Source: Betaproteobacteria bacterium RIFCSPLOWO2_12_FULL_62_58 (GTDB taxonomy: Bacteria > Pseudomonadota > Gammaproteobacteria > Burkholderiales > SG8-41). From it: 64,000 nucleotides of DNA. Positions 32,954 through 40,087 of this stretch are shown piece by piece. The position numbers and the translations under genes are program-made. The DNA is taken from positions 1 through 64,000 of the forward strand of contig MERI01000058.1 in assembly GCA_001772005.1 (NCBI GenBank), given 5' to 3'. The notes under the pieces were generated by a model. The model was not told the DNA's origin and did no database searches. It saw only the letters and a program-made list of their open reading frames with translations. Within the stretch, counting starts at the first letter, position 1. Every line of letters starts with the position of its first letter.

Positions 32954-34048
32954 ATCGCGACCACAGCGCAACGCGATTATTACGACGTGTTGGGCGTCGC
33001 GCGCGATGCCGACGGGAAGGCGATCAAGGACGCCTTCCGCAAGCTCGCGCTGCAATATCATCCCGACCGCAACAAGGAGCCCGGCGCCGGGGAACGCTTC
33101 AGGGAAATCGCGGCAGCCTACGCGGTGCTCTCCGATCCGAAGAAGCGCGCCGAGTACGACGCGCACGGCTTCGCCGGCGTCGCGGGCTTTTCGCCACAAG
33201 ACCTGTTTGGCGGGATCAATTTCGATGATATTTTCGGCGGTCTGAACTTCAGTTTCGGCGGCGGGCTGTTCGACACGTTTTTCGGTCGGCGCGCCGCTGG
33301 GCCGCCGCGTGGCGAGAACATCGAAGTCGAACTGGAAGTTCCGCTCGAGCGGGTGCTCAGGGGCGGCGAGGAAAAGCTGCGTTATGAGCGTCCGGCAGGC
33401 TGCCCGACGTGTCACGGCTCGGGCGCGAAACCCGGCACCGAGCCACGCAAGTGCGACAAATGCGGCGGCACCGGCCGCCAGGTCAAAAGCCAGCGCGAGA
33501 AGGGCGTCATGCTGCAGCAAGTCAGCACCTGCCCGGCGTGCGCGGGCCGCGGCACGTTCATCGACCAGCGCTGCCCGGAGTGCAAAGGAAGCGGTCAGGT
33601 CGTGCGCGAGGAAACGCTGACCGTAAAAATACCGGCCGGCATTGAAGAAGGCACCGCCCTGCGCGTCGCGGGCCATGGGTTGCCGAGCGATCGTCCGGGC
33701 GGCATTCCGGGCGATTTGTTCGTGGTGGTGCGCAGCGCAGCCGATCCGCGCTTCGAACGCATGGGAAGCGAACTGTGGCGCATGGAAAGCATCGGCGTCG
33801 CCGATGCGGTGCTCGGCACCGCACTCAAGGTGCCGACCCTTGACGCCGACCCGGTCACCGTCACGGTGCCGCCGGGCACCCAGCCGGACACCGTGCTGCG
33901 CCTGCGCGGCAAAGGGTTGCCGGATTTCGGCGGACGCCGCCGCGGCGACCTCTTCGTGCGCATCAAGGTGCACGTGCCGGAGCGGCCTTCGGCCGAAGAG
34001 CGCAAGCTCTACGAGCGGCTGCGCGCGCTCGCCATGAATCGGCGCTAG
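32954..34048 (+). CDS. dnaJ: DnaJ (Hsp40) co-chaperone, apparent AUC start
   Basis: A DnaJ of about 364 residues. The J domain (QRDYYDVLGVARDADGKAIK, YHPDRNKEPG with the HPD triad) is followed by a Gly/Phe region, then four zinc-binding repeats (CPTCHGSG, CDKCGGTG, CPACAGRG, CPECKGSG) and the C-terminal substrate domains. Upstream of QRDYYDVLG the frame has no ATG, GTG or TTG before a stop. The position where the family has MATT reads ATC GCG ACC ACA, with GGCAGGTG in front as a possible ribosome site. Either AUC is used, or the base is a mutation or sequencing error; the first GTG would remove part of helix I. The stop TAG belongs to repeat A. Confidence 0.9.
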   Translation: MATTAQRDYYDVLGVARDADGKAIKDAFRKLALQYHPDRNKEPGAGERFREIAAAYAVLSDPKKRAEYDAHGFAGVAGFSPQDLFGGINFDDIFGGLNFSFGGGLFDTFFGRRAAGPPRGENIEVELEVPLERVLRGGEEKLRYERPAGCPTCHGSGAKPGTEPRKCDKCGGTGRQVKSQREKGVMLQQVSTCPACAGRGTFIDQRCPECKGSGQVVREETLTVKIPAGIEEGTALRVAGHGLPSDRPGGIPGDLFVVVRSAADPRFERMGSELWRMESIGVADAVLGTALKVPTLDADPVTVTVPPGTQPDTVLRLRGKGLPDFGGRRRGDLFVRIKVHVPERPSAEERKLYERLRALAMNRR

Positions 34049-34120
34049 GAGTTTGTCGGACTTAGCCCCGACAAACTCCTAATGCAAAACCGGCGCCAGG
34101 AAAATTGCAAAAGAGCATGA
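34045..34120. repeat. Repeat A, copy 5 (truncated)
   Basis: Only the right part remains: the hairpin TAGGAGTTTGTCGG…CCGACAAACTCCTA, then GCAAAACCGGC and about 35 bp more. It stops at CCGATATGCGG next to the cheR stop. The element lies between converging dnaJ and cheR and gives dnaJ its TAG. Confidence 0.85.
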
Positions 34121-34131
34121 CCGATATGCGG

Positions 34132-34959
34132 TCATGCTGCGCGGGGCTCGAACTTGCGGTAAATTGCCCGGGCGCCCGGCCACGGCGCGAGCCCGGTTAC
34201 GCCCTCGGGCAGCGCTTCGTGAATGCCGATTACGAGCGCGCCGCCGGGGCGAAGTCGTGCGACCACGCGTTCCAGTACTGGACGCTGCAGCGCCGGCGCG
34301 AAATAGGTGAGTACGGCATTGCGGCAAAAGACGAGATCGAATTCTCCTTCCGGCGTAGCCTGCCGGATGTCCTGATGCAGGAATTCGATCGTGCGAAACT
34401 CGTCGCGGACGCACAACTGCGCCGCACGCCGCGCGAACGCCCCGGCGAGCAGCTCAGGCGGCAGCGCCTTGAGGCTGCTCGCGCGGTAGCACCCGGTGCG
34501 GGCGCGCTCCAGCAAGTGCGTATCGATGTCGGTCGCAACCACGCGCAGCCGGACCTGCGGGAACCGGCGCCGCAGGCGGAGGCGCCACAGGACCGCGAGC
34601 GTATAGGGTTCTTCGCCGGAGGCGCAGCAGGCGCTCCAGCATGCGAGCGTGCGCCGTTCCCGGACGGCAGCGTCTTCAGCAAGCGCTGGAAGCACCTCGC
34701 GCTCGAGGTGCTCGAATACGCCGCGGTCGCGGTAGAAGCGCGAAATCGGGATCCGGCAGCAGCCATCCAGCACAGGCCATTCGTCGGGGTGGCTTTCGAG
34801 ATAGGCCCGGTAGGCACGAAGGTCGGGGACGTTCAGCTCGCGCAGTCTTCGGTTCAGCCGCTTGCATACGAGCCCGCGCACTTTGCGGAAACCCGGCCAG
34901 CGCAGGCCGAGCCGCGGCAATACCGTGTGCAGGAACTCGACGCAATCGTGGTCCGTCAT
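34132..34959 (-). CDS. cheR: CheR-type chemoreceptor methyltransferase
   Basis: A 275-residue SAM-dependent methyltransferase that methylates glutamates on chemoreceptors. The N-terminal all-alpha domain (residues 1-70, DFLHTV-like start, CKRLNRRLRELNV) is followed by the catalytic domain: ISRFYRDRGVFEHLEREVL, SACCASGEEPYTLAVLW (SAM loop), RVVATDIDTHLLERA and FDLVFCRNAVLTYF. The start chosen (MTDHDCVEF) begins at the family-like N-terminus; the longer frame has no support. No other chemotaxis gene is in the window, so its receptor is unknown. It may instead belong to a signalling system that borrows CheR. Confidence 0.88.
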   Translation of the reverse strand: MTDHDCVEFLHTVLPRLGLRWPGFRKVRGLVCKRLNRRLRELNVPDLRAYRAYLESHPDEWPVLDGCCRIPISRFYRDRGVFEHLEREVLPALAEDAAVRERRTLACWSACCASGEEPYTLAVLWRLRLRRRFPQVRLRVVATDIDTHLLERARTGCYRASSLKALPPELLAGAFARRAAQLCVRDEFRTIEFLHQDIRQATPEGEFDLVFCRNAVLTYFAPALQRPVLERVVARLRPGGALVIGIHEALPEGVTGLAPWPGARAIYRKFEPRAA

Positions 34960-35136
34960 TGATGCTCGATCCTGGTCGTCGCTTCCGGGTGAATCGCATT
35001 GTACCCGGGTCTGCGGCCGTGGCCTGAGACGCATCAGCCATCGCTGCAAGACACCGATCTGAATCCGGTCTCGTCCTCGTCAGCCGGCGCAGCAAAGAAT
35101 CCCATGCATCGCCATGGAGCGATGGCCCGCGGTCTC

Positions 35137-35179
35137 TTGATCCACGTCAAAACCTGGCCGCTGAGGGGCCTGGCATGTT
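35137..35179 (+). promoter_or_regulatory. FNR-type promoter of glucokinase
   Basis: The box TTGATCCACGTCAA (35137-35150) is followed after 23 bp by CATGTT, with a TATATA overlapping further on. The gene starts about 95 bp downstream. The rest of the 34960-35275 spacer shows nothing else. Confidence 0.65.
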
Positions 35180-35275
35180 ATATAGTTTGCTCGCCGATAG
35201 TGTATTGGAGCTTTTTTCCGGCGTGCGCACCCCAATCCTTGCTCGCTGCGTCGCGCCCGACCTGATGGGACAATC

Positions 35276-36247
35276 ATGATACTTGCGGGCGATATTGGCG
35301 CCACCAAGGTTCTGCTCGAGGCAGGAGCGCTGCAACGGGGCCGTTGGCGGACCGCGTTCGGCAAGCGCTATGCCAGCGCAGACCATGCGGATTTCGGCAA
35401 TGTGCTGCAGGCATTTCTCGCCGAATTGGCCGCGCCGCGGCGCGCGCCGCTGAAGATCACGCGCGCCTGTTTCGGGGTTGCCGGGCCGGTGGTCGGCAAC
35501 CGGGTGCAGATGACCAACTTGCCGTGGCTCGTTGACGGCGATGCGATCGCCGCCCGGTTCGGCATTGCGCGCGTGCGCGTCGTCAACGACTTCGCCGCCG
35601 CGGCTGCGGGCATCGAGTTGCTACAGCCTGCCGACCTCGTCACCCTTCAACCCGGCGAGCCGGTCCCGGGCGCAGCGCGCGTCGTGATCGGCGCCGGGAC
35701 CGGGCTGGGCGTGGCCTACATGATCCGGGCCGCCGGCGGGTGGCGGGTCATCGCGGGAGAGGCGGGACACGCCGGCTTCGCGCCCGCTGCACCCGAGCAA
35801 GTGGATCTGTGGCGTGACCTGTATTCACGCGAGGGGCGCGTTGCCGCCGAAGACGTGGTTTCAGGCCCGGGACTGGTACATATCTACGATTTCCTCCGCC
35901 GGCGCGAAAGCGGACCGCCGCTGCCCGCCGGCGCCGCCGCCGCGGCCATCTCGCACGCCGCGCTCGAACTGGGTGACCCGCTTTGTTCCCGGGCACTCGA
36001 CTTGTTCGTGTCCTGTTTCGGAGCGGTCGCGGGCGACCACGCGCTCGCGGTCATGGCGCGGGGCGGCGTTTATCTCACCGGCGGAATCGCCCCGAAAATT
36101 CTCCCGCGCCTGGCGAGCGGCGGATTTTGCGCCGCATTCAACGCCAAGGGTGTGCATTCCGGCGCCGTCCGGAAGATTCCGGTGATTGCCGTCACCGACG
36201 AGAAGCTGGGCCTGCTCGGGGCCGCCCTGATCGCGGGCGCGCGGTGA
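35276..36247 (+). CDS. glk: Glucokinase
   Basis: A 323-residue glucokinase of the bacterial Glk (ROK-related, COG0837) family that phosphorylates glucose with ATP. It has the phosphate-binding GDIGATKVLLEAG at the N-terminus, CFGVAGPVVGNRVQMTNLPW, VNDFAAAAAGI, the phosphate-2 loop VIGAGTGLGVAYM, GEAGHAGFAP and the C-terminal adenosine motif GGVYLTGGIAPK. It is the normal length. The ATG has only a poor ribosome site. Next to the glycogen genes and behind an FNR box, it probably recycles glucose freed from glycogen or maltodextrins during oxygen limitation. Confidence 0.94.
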   Translation: MILAGDIGATKVLLEAGALQRGRWRTAFGKRYASADHADFGNVLQAFLAELAAPRRAPLKITRACFGVAGPVVGNRVQMTNLPWLVDGDAIAARFGIARVRVVNDFAAAAAGIELLQPADLVTLQPGEPVPGAARVVIGAGTGLGVAYMIRAAGGWRVIAGEAGHAGFAPAAPEQVDLWRDLYSREGRVAAEDVVSGPGLVHIYDFLRRRESGPPLPAGAAAAAISHAALELGDPLCSRALDLFVSCFGAVAGDHALAVMARGGVYLTGGIAPKILPRLASGGFCAAFNAKGVHSGAVRKIPVIAVTDEKLGLLGAALIAGAR

Positions 36248-36250
36248 GTA

Positions 36251-36299
36251 GCCCGGATGTTTCTTCAGGACGCGGGCCGGTCTCGTGAAACATCCGGGC
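36251..36299. terminator. Hairpin after glucokinase
   Basis: The 13-base arms GCCCGGATGTTTC and GAAACATCCGGGC enclose a 23-base loop directly after the glk stop. There is no T-run, so it may be a REP-like hairpin that stabilises the mRNA end rather than a classical terminator. Confidence 0.5.
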
Positions 36300-36332
36300 C
36301 AGGCGAGTGCGGGCCGGCAATTGCGAGTACCC

Positions 36333-36373
36333 TTGACCTATATCAAGACGCCACAGCATCAGGCGGGTAACTT
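36333..36373 (+). promoter_or_regulatory. FNR-type promoter of DUF2934-glycogen operon
   Basis: The box TTGACCTATATCAA (36333-36346) is followed after 21 bp by TAACTT. It stands before DUF2934 copy 2 and is the only promoter I can see for the genes down to glgA. Confidence 0.72.
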
Positions 36374-36403
36374 TCGAAATGAAGCTTTCAGGAGGGCACG
36401 TTC

Positions 36404-36673
36404 ATGAAGACCCAGCGAACAGTTTCTTCCGGGCAGGTGCGTCAGAAAGGCTTGGTGCCGGTAGCGGGGAAAATGGCGAAATCCGCGCGGCGGGGCCGGG
36501 CCGTCAGCAAGACGAGCACCAACGGTTCCACGCGCATCGATCCGGCCGAGCGCCAGCAGTTGATCGCGGAGCGCGCGTATTTTCGCGCCGAAAAACGCGG
36601 CTTTGCACCCGGCGGTGAGTTGCAAGACTGGTTCGAGGCGGAAGCCGAGATCGAGCAGGTGCTCCGTCAATGA
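36404..36673 (+). CDS. DUF2934 protein (copy 2)
   Basis: An 89-residue DUF2934 protein. After a basic N-terminal tail (residues 1-45) the core reads DPAERQQLIAERAYFRAEKR, GFAPGGELQDWFEAEAEIE. The core is close to copy 1 at 25.4 kb, while the tails differ. The ATG has AGGAGGG 8 bases upstream. The gene opens the FNR-controlled glycogen region; the link may be one of regulation only. Confidence 0.85.
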   Translation: MKTQRTVSSGQVRQKGLVPVAGKMAKSARRGRAVSKTSTNGSTRIDPAERQQLIAERAYFRAEKRGFAPGGELQDWFEAEAEIEQVLRQ

Positions 36674-36715
36674 TGCGGCTTGCGAGGTCGCATCATGCGT
36701 GCTTGCATGTCGCCG

Positions 36716-36925
36716 TCACACGTCGCGGGGGACAAGAATAATTCCCGCCAGCGGCGGCAGCACGAGGTCGATGCAGCAGGGCTGTCCCATCCAGGGGTGC
36801 GCGCGCACCAACCCGCGACTACCGACGTCGCTGCCGCGGCAGCGGCGCGGGTCGCTGTTCAGCGTTTCGCGGTAATCGCATACTTCCGGAACGAACGGCT
36901 CCCACGCGCCGCTCGCGCCCAGCAT
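36716..36925 (-). pseudogene. Glycogen branching enzyme (glgB) C-terminal fossil
   Basis: On the minus strand a frame reads CDYRETLNSDPRRCRGSDVG, then RAHPWMGQPCCIDLVLPPLA and GIILV before a stop. This is the C-terminal beta-sandwich of GlgB (…WREVLNSD…YGGS.VGN…HG.P.SL.LTLPPL…). Only about 60 residues remain, with no catalytic barrel and no start. It lies antisense in the leader of glgC, where a living glgB would often be found. The bases from 36674 to 36960 hold nothing else. Confidence 0.65.
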
Positions 36926-36960
36926 CGGTACTGGTATCGAAATCCAGGACGGAGGACAAC

Positions 36961-38286
36961 GTGACGGTCGAGGAACGCTGCCTGCACGAGGAGTACTGCC
37001 CGGTGCGCACCCAGCCGGAAGCGACGCGTTTCGTGAGCCAGCTCACGCGCAGTACCTTCGCCCTGGTACTCGCCGGGGGGCGGGGCAGCCGCCTGCGCGA
37101 GCTTACCGACTGGCGCTGCAAACCGGCGGTGCCGTTCGGCGGGAAGTTCCGCATCATCGACTTCACGTTTTCCAACTGCGTGAACTCGGGAATCCGGCGC
37201 ATTGGCGTGGCCACTCAGTACAAGGCCCACAGCCTGATCCAGCACATCCAGCGCGGCTGGAGCTTTCTCGATGGCCGTTTCGATGAATTCATCGAACTGC
37301 TGCCGGCGCAGCAGCAGATCGCCGCGGCGTGGTATAGCGGCACCGCCGATGCGATATTCCAGAACCTCGCCGTGCTGCGACGGCATTCGCCGAAGTATGT
37401 GCTGGTGCTCGCCGGGGATCACGTCTACAAAATGGACTACGGGCGCATGCTCGCGTTCCACGTGATGCACGAGGCCGACATGACGGTGGCGTGCGTGGAG
37501 GCGCCGCTGGCCGAGGCCAGCGCCTCCGGAGTAATGGGGGTCGATGAAGGCGGACGCGTGGCGAGCTTTGTCGAAAAGCCGGGGGAGCCGCAGCCTATCC
37601 CCGGACGGCCCGGGCAGGCGCTGGTGAGCATGGGGATTTACGTGTTCAACGCCCAATTCCTTTACGAACAACTGATCCGCGACGCCGACGATCCGTGCTC
37701 GTCGCATGACTTCGGCCGGGACCTGATCCCGCACATCGTGCCGCGCTACCGCGTGTTTGCGCATCACTTTGCCGAGAGCTGTGTCGGCATGACGCCGGCG
37801 CAGGAGCCGTATTGGCGCGACGTCGGGACGATCGACGCCTACTGGGAAGCCAACATGGAGCTCACCAAGGTCGTGCCGGAACTCAATCTGTACGACCAGG
37901 ACTGGCCGATCTGGACCTACCAGGAACAGCTGCCGCCGGCGAAATTCGTGTTCGACGACGCTGACCGGCGCGGCATGGCGATTGATACGATGATATCCGG
38001 CGGCTGCATCATCAGCGGCGCCGTGGTGCGCCGCTCGTTGTTGTTTTCCGATGTGCGGGTCGAGAGCCGCAGTGTGATCGAGGACTCGGTGATCCTGCCG
38101 AACGTCAGGATCGGCTGCAACGTGGTGCTGAAGCGCGCGGTCATCGACCGCCGCTGTGAGATCCCGGACAGGACGGTGATCGGGGTTGATCCCGACGCGG
38201 ACCGTAAGCGCTTTCACGTTACCCCGGGGGGGATCACGCTCATTACACCCAACATGCTCGGCCAAGAAATCTACTACGTGCGGTGA
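36961..38286 (+). CDS. glgC: Glucose-1-phosphate adenylyltransferase
   Basis: A 441-residue ADP-glucose pyrophosphorylase, the committing step of glycogen synthesis. The nucleotidyltransferase core has ALVLAGGRGSRLRELTDWRC (with the lysine of KPAVPFGGKFRIIDF), the YSGTADAIFQNL loop, VLAGDHVYKMDY and SFVEKPGEP. The C-terminal left-handed beta-helix (VRRSLLFSDVRVESRS to VILPNVRIGCNVVLKRAVID) completes it. The N-terminal arm before the core is the region that senses allosteric effectors in this family. The start is GTG with CGGAGGA 5 bases upstream. It is followed after 4 bp by the GH57 gene, so translation is probably coupled. Confidence 0.96.
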   Translation: MTVEERCLHEEYCPVRTQPEATRFVSQLTRSTFALVLAGGRGSRLRELTDWRCKPAVPFGGKFRIIDFTFSNCVNSGIRRIGVATQYKAHSLIQHIQRGWSFLDGRFDEFIELLPAQQQIAAAWYSGTADAIFQNLAVLRRHSPKYVLVLAGDHVYKMDYGRMLAFHVMHEADMTVACVEAPLAEASASGVMGVDEGGRVASFVEKPGEPQPIPGRPGQALVSMGIYVFNAQFLYEQLIRDADDPCSSHDFGRDLIPHIVPRYRVFAHHFAESCVGMTPAQEPYWRDVGTIDAYWEANMELTKVVPELNLYDQDWPIWTYQEQLPPAKFVFDDADRRGMAIDTMISGGCIISGAVVRRSLLFSDVRVESRSVIEDSVILPNVRIGCNVVLKRAVIDRRCEIPDRTVIGVDPDADRKRFHVTPGGITLITPNMLGQEIYYVR

Positions 38287-38290
38287 TGGG

Positions 38291-39988
38291 GTGAGCAGCG
38301 GCGCGCTCGAGATCATTTTCCTGTGGCACATGCACCAGCCCGACTACCGCGACCACGCGCGCAGCGAGTTCACGCTGCCCTGGAGCTACCTGCACGCGCT
38401 CAAGGACTACACCGACATGGCGGCTCACCTCGAGCGCCATCCGCGTATCCACGCCGTGGTGAATCTCGTCCCGGTGCTGCTCGACCAGCTCGAGGACTAC
38501 ACCGAGCAATTTGCCACCGGGAACTGGCGCGACCCACTGCTCCGGTTGCTGGCCGAGCCTGATCTCGGCCGGCTCGGCGCCGCCGAGCGCAAGCTGCTGC
38601 TCGACACCTGCTTCCGCAGCAACCACCTCAACGTGATCGCGCAATTTCAGCGCTATAAGCGGCTGCACGACCTGTTCCGGATCATCGAGGGCCAGGACGA
38701 AGCGGCGCTGGCGTATCTGTCGGCGGCCTATTTCGCCGACCTGGTCACGTGGTACCACCTCGCCTGGACCGGGGAGACCGAGCGTCGCCGGCAGCCGCTG
38801 GTGGCTGCGCTGATGGCCAAGGGCGAAGGCTTTACTGCGGACGACCGCAGGCAGCTCGTGGGGCTCATGGGTGAGCTGGTGCGCGGTGTCATCCCGCGCT
38901 ACCGCGCGCTCGCAGCGAGCGGGCAGATCGAGCTCTCGACCACGCCGCATACCCACCCGCTCGCGCCGCTGCTGATCGATTTCGCCAGCGCGCGCGAAGC
39001 CGAACCCAATGCCGAGTTGCCTGTTGCCGCGTGTTACCCGGGCGGTCGCGCGCGCACCACGGCGCAGCTCGAACATGCGATCGCCAGCCACACGGTGCGT
39101 TTCGGCGCGCCGCCGGCGGGCGTCTGGCCGGCGGAAGGCGCGGTGTCCAACGCCTTGCTGAAATTGATCGCTGCGCCAGGCTGCCGCTGGACTGCGGCGA
39201 GCGAAAGCGTGCTCGCGCACAGCCTGCGCCAGGCGGGCCGCGAGCTGCCGCCGCGGGAGCAATACCTGTATCGGCCGTACCGCGTCGAGAGCGCTCCGGG
39301 CGTCGCCGTATTTTTCCGCGACGAGCAACTCTCCGACCTCGTCGGTTTCGAGTACCGCAAGTGGCACGGCAGGGACGCGGCTGCGGACTTCATCTCACGG
39401 TTGCACGCCATCCGCCGCCAGGCGCCGGCCGGCGAAACCGCGGTGGTGACAGTGATTCTCGACGGGGAGAATGCCTGGGAGCACTACCCGTATAACGCGC
39501 ACTACTTCTTCGAGGAGCTCTACGCGCTGCTCGAGGCCGACCCCCAGCTGCGAACCACGACCTGTGCCGATTTCATCGCGCGGCACCCGAACGCCACGCG
39601 CACGCTGCCGGGCGTGGTCGCCGGCAGTTGGGTCTATGGCACGCTCTCGACCTGGATCGGGCATCCCGACAAGAACCGCGCATGGGATCTGCTGTGCGCG
39701 GCGAAGCAGACTTATGACCTGGTGGTCGGCAGCGGGCGTTTGAGCGCGGAGGAAGAGCGCGCCGCCGCGGCGCAACTCTCTGCGTGCGAAAGCTCCGACT
39801 GGTTCTGGTGGCTCGGTGATCGCAACCCGCGGCACACGGTGGCGAGTTTCGACCGCCTGTTTCGCCTCAATCTTTCCAATCTCTATCGCCGGCTCAAGGT
39901 CGAGCCGCCTCTCGTGCTCGCCGAGCCGGTTAGCCACGGTGGCGGTGCAGCGCCCGAAGGCAATGGTACAATGCGCCGCGCGGGCTGA
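38291..39988 (+). CDS. GH57-family glycoside hydrolase (alpha-amylase / 4-alpha-glucanotransferase-like)
   Basis: A 565-residue GH57 protein with the family start IFLWHMHQPDYRD, then STTPHTHPLAPLLIDF, the nucleophile region GVWPAEGAVSNALL (Glu) and the acid/base region VILDGENAWEHYPYN (Asp). Domains C follows to about residue 540. GH57 members include amylases, glucanotransferases, amylopullulanases and branching enzymes. The sequence resembles the amylase-like group found in proteobacterial glycogen operons, so it may reshape glycogen or replace the lost GlgB, but activity is not settled by sequence. The start is a GTG four bases after glgC. Confidence 0.9.
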   Translation: MSSGALEIIFLWHMHQPDYRDHARSEFTLPWSYLHALKDYTDMAAHLERHPRIHAVVNLVPVLLDQLEDYTEQFATGNWRDPLLRLLAEPDLGRLGAAERKLLLDTCFRSNHLNVIAQFQRYKRLHDLFRIIEGQDEAALAYLSAAYFADLVTWYHLAWTGETERRRQPLVAALMAKGEGFTADDRRQLVGLMGELVRGVIPRYRALAASGQIELSTTPHTHPLAPLLIDFASAREAEPNAELPVAACYPGGRARTTAQLEHAIASHTVRFGAPPAGVWPAEGAVSNALLKLIAAPGCRWTAASESVLAHSLRQAGRELPPREQYLYRPYRVESAPGVAVFFRDEQLSDLVGFEYRKWHGRDAAADFISRLHAIRRQAPAGETAVVTVILDGENAWEHYPYNAHYFFEELYALLEADPQLRTTTCADFIARHPNATRTLPGVVAGSWVYGTLSTWIGHPDKNRAWDLLCAAKQTYDLVVGSGRLSAEEERAAAAQLSACESSDWFWWLGDRNPRHTVASFDRLFRLNLSNLYRRLKVEPPLVLAEPVSHGGGAAPEGNGTMRRAG

Positions 39989-40087
39989 GCGCAGGCGTAC
40001 CGCACCGGTTATCGCATGGCCGCCGCGAATCGTGTCACGGCGCCCAAAATGACGCACAATAACGATCTCTGACCCGTCGACAGCAGA

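Noticed and set aside
30941-33973. A 1,010-residue minus-strand ORF
   Set aside because: Antisense shadow of dnaK and dnaJ, both of which are certain.
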